Assembly (NCBI GenBank): GCA_036381035.1
Contig: DASVDQ010000014.1
Span: forward strand, 31,305-95,304
DNA: 64,000 nt
Source of the DNA: Trueperaceae bacterium
GTDB taxonomy: Bacteria; Deinococcota; Deinococci; Deinococcales; Trueperaceae
Direction of reading: 5' to 3'
The notes under the pieces are model-generated. The model was not told the DNA's origin. It searched no databases and saw nothing but the letters and a program-made list of their open reading frames with translations. Below are positions 62,394 to 64,000 of this stretch, in pieces. Position numbers and translations under genes: made by a program. Positions within the stretch are counted from its first letter, which is position 1, and each line of letters opens with the position of its first letter.

Positions 62394-62954
62394 ATGACAA
62401 CGAGGCAAGTACTAGGGATCGGCGGTTCGCTGGTTCTCGTAGTCGGCGTCTTCGCGCCGATCGTCAGCGTCCCGATCGTTGGAGACCTTAACTCCTTCCA
62501 GAACGGTCGGGGCGACGGCACCATCGTCCTAGTCCTGGCACTCATATCGCTGTTGCTTGTAATGCGCGGACTCTACAGGGGTCTTTGGGTCACGGGCATC
62601 TTGAGTGCCGCTACTCTGACCATCTTGTTCCTGAACGTTCTAGATGGCATAGGTGACGTGCGGGCACACTTGGAGCGTGAACTCGCTGGAAACCCGTTCC
62701 GCGGGCTTGCCGACGTAGCCATGCAGTCTGTCCAGATCCAGTGGGGCTGGGCGTTGTTGGTAGTCGGGACTCTTGGACTACTTGCCGCTGCGGGCACCCG
62801 CGATGGGGACTCGATCGGAGACCTGGAACAGCTCGATGTGCTCACATGCTTGTCGGTGGTTGCCAGGGGGCAACAACTGGCCCGGGCAGCGAGCGAGTTC
62901 GCGCCGGACTCCAGTGACGGCGGCGCTGCAGACAGCCGAAGTCATGCTCAGTAA
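62394..62954 (+). CDS. Four-helix membrane protein in lower-GC DNA
   Basis: The protein is 186 residues from the ATG at 62394, after GGGGGAAC. Four hydrophobic segments are seen: VLGIGGSLVLVVGVFAPIVS, TIVLVLALISLLLVMRGLY, LWVTGILSAATLTILFLNVL and WGWALLVVGTLGLLAAAG. The tail is acidic and polar. Codon use differs from nearly all other genes here (CTA, TTG, CTT, GTA, ATA occur often), indicating recent acquisition. No family is recognised. An in-frame GTG at 62376 would add six residues. Confidence 0.75.
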   Translation: MTTRQVLGIGGSLVLVVGVFAPIVSVPIVGDLNSFQNGRGDGTIVLVLALISLLLVMRGLYRGLWVTGILSAATLTILFLNVLDGIGDVRAHLERELAGNPFRGLADVAMQSVQIQWGWALLVVGTLGLLAAAGTRDGDSIGDLEQLDVLTCLSVVARGQQLARAASEFAPDSSDGGAADSRSHAQ

Positions 62955-62992
62955 GCCGCCCTATCGGGCGACCTACCACTCATCGATCGGCC

Positions 62993-64000
62993 TCAGACCA
63001 CGCGCCACCAGGGCGAAGCAAGGACGTCCGGCGCCAGCCATCGGGTCTGGTCGCCGGTGTGCAGGAGTAGCCCGGCACGCGCCATGTCACGGTACTCGGT
63101 TCTGAAGCGCCTCAGGTTCGCCGCGTCGCCCAAACGCGGCCGCGCGGTCGCCTTGACCTCTATGGGGAGCAGGTGCCCCCCGGCCTCGACGACGAAGTCG
63201 ACCTCCTCGCCGGCGACCGTGCGCCAGTAGTAGACGTCCGCACGCTCCGATCGTGCGTCACGCCAGGACATCAGGTCGTGGAGGACGAGGTTCTCGAGGT
63301 GCGCGCCACCTGGCTGAGTGCCGCCTGCTAGGTGGAGGGCGAGCCCAGTATCACTCCAATAGAGCTTCGGCGACTTGATGAGGCGCTTGGCTCGATTGAG
63401 CGTGAAAGCAGGAAGCCGCACCAGCACGTAGGACGTCTCCAGCAGGTTGAGCCAGCGGTGGACCGTGGACTGGGGCAGGCCGACGGTCCTACCGAGCTCT
63501 GTCTGGTTCACGACCTGGCCGAGCCTCAGGCTCGCGACTCGCATCAGGCGCGAGAAGTCCGCCAACGAGCTAACCGACGACAGCTCTCTCAGGTCCCGCT
63601 CTAGGTAAGTCCTCACGTACCCGTCGAACCAGATGGACCTGTCTCCGTCGTTCTCCAGCTCGAGGGCCGGCGTCGGGAACCCGCCTCGTTTCGCCTGAGC
63701 CTGCCAATCGGCGGGGCCGGGTCCTGAGGCGAGCAGCTCCGGCCATTCTCTGTCGGGGGTCGAGAGGAGCTCCTCCCACACACCTCCCCGGCCCTCGCCG
63801 AGCTGCTCGCGTCGCGTCATCGGCCACAGCGTCAGGTAGCTCGCCCGGCCAGCGAGGGACTCCGAGACCTGGCGCATCATCAGCAGGTTCGCCGATCCGG
63901 TGATCAGGAACCGTCCAGCCACACGCTCCTTGTCTATCTCTCGCTTGACGGCCTGCAGCAGCTCGGGCGCGCGCTGCACCTCATCGAGCGTGACTGGCTC
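62993..64000 (-). CDS. AAA ATPase with DUF4143 (AAA_14 family), 5' end outside window
   Basis: The visible 335 residues begin inside the ATPase domain with TLDEVQRAPELLQ (Walker B), GRFLITGSANLLMMRQVSES (sensor 1) and RASYLTLWPMTRREQLG. They continue with FDGYVRTYLERDLRELSSV and a winged-helix part (VNQTELGRTVGLPQSTVHRW). The C-terminal DUF4143 nuclease-like fold has VYYWRTVAGEEVDFVVEAGG and LLPIEVKATARP, which fits the D-x(n)-ExK pattern of PD-(D/E)XK folds. The Walker A part lies beyond 64000. Such proteins are common in accessory regions; their role is mostly unknown. It starts 38 bases after the convergent membrane protein stop. Confidence 0.88.
   Translation of the reverse strand, partial: EPVTLDEVQRAPELLQAVKREIDKERVAGRFLITGSANLLMMRQVSESLAGRASYLTLWPMTRREQLGEGRGGVWEELLSTPDREWPELLASGPGPADWQAQAKRGGFPTPALELENDGDRSIWFDGYVRTYLERDLRELSSVSSLADFSRLMRVASLRLGQVVNQTELGRTVGLPQSTVHRWLNLLETSYVLVRLPAFTLNRAKRLIKSPKLYWSDTGLALHLAGGTQPGGAHLENLVLHDLMSWRDARSERADVYYWRTVAGEEVDFVVEAGGHLLPIEVKATARPRLGDAANLRRFRTEYRDMARAGLLLHTGDQTRWLAPDVLASPWWRVV

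Overview
The window is one continuous stretch of very GC-rich bacterial chromosome, densely coded on both strands, with no rRNA, CRISPR array or insertion sequence that I can see. The gene content (MglA/MglB pair, PilT, FloA/NfeD, split glycine decarboxylase, DnaJ-HspR, SARP- and MalT-type regulators) and a recurrent TANNNT box only 5-8 bases before many start codons point to the phylum Deinococcota. A Truepera-like lineage is my best guess; this is inference from gene content and promoter style, not from a marker tree.

Layout. 1-2.9 kb: nfeD-floA membrane operon and tRNA-Trp. 3.0-7.8 kb: an A-type Fe-S carrier facing the glycine cleavage operon gcvT-gcvH-gcvPA-gcvPB. 7.9-9.5 kb: mglB-mglA polarity switch and a DUF805 membrane protein. 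9.7-13.0 kb: tRNA(CAT), a PAS/GAF/LuxR sensor-regulator, a zinc ribbon protein and tRNA-Leu. 13.0-19.4 kb, all minus: cysS, dprA, then an orphan sugar-binding protein, a degenerate AdoMet-decarboxylase-like protein and glycerol kinase as one unit. 19.6-26.4 kb: an IMPACT-family protein, a lipoprotein, an unrecognised three-gene membrane operon and a phosphodiester glycosidase. 26.5-36.3 kb: a degenerate shikimate dehydrogenase-like protein, thrS, two cyclophilins, pilT and dnaE. 36.5-41.5 kb: a flavin amine oxidase under a large SARP/NB-ARC/TPR regulator, then tRNA-Cys and tRNA-Val. 41.7-52.0 kb: a hotdog-like protein, a GGDEF-EAL enzyme, rhodanese, a MalT-like regulator, an AlkZ-like glycosylase, nnrE, yebC and two lipoproteins. 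52.2-61.2 kb, all plus: dnaJ-hspR, smc-birA and a receiver/HEAT/glycosyltransferase operon. 61.3-64.0 kb: a tyrosine recombinase with a dif-like site at its 5' side, then visibly less GC-rich DNA with a membrane protein and an incomplete AAA/DUF4143 ATPase.

How the genes fit together. Several loci bear on surface behaviour: MglA/MglB and PilT (twitching polarity and pilus retraction), the GGDEF-EAL protein (cyclic di-GMP) and the response regulator/HEAT/GT2 operon (probable polysaccharide synthesis). The rest is mostly housekeeping: replication, tRNA charging, Fe-S and one-carbon metabolism, chromosome organisation and folding. The most interesting signals are the dif-like site beside a lone Xer-type gene at a composition boundary, helically phased direct repeats upstream of pilT and of the SARP-linked amine oxidase, the AdoMetDC-like protein that has lost its pyruvoyl serine, and the unidentified membrane operon at 21.1-24.7 kb.
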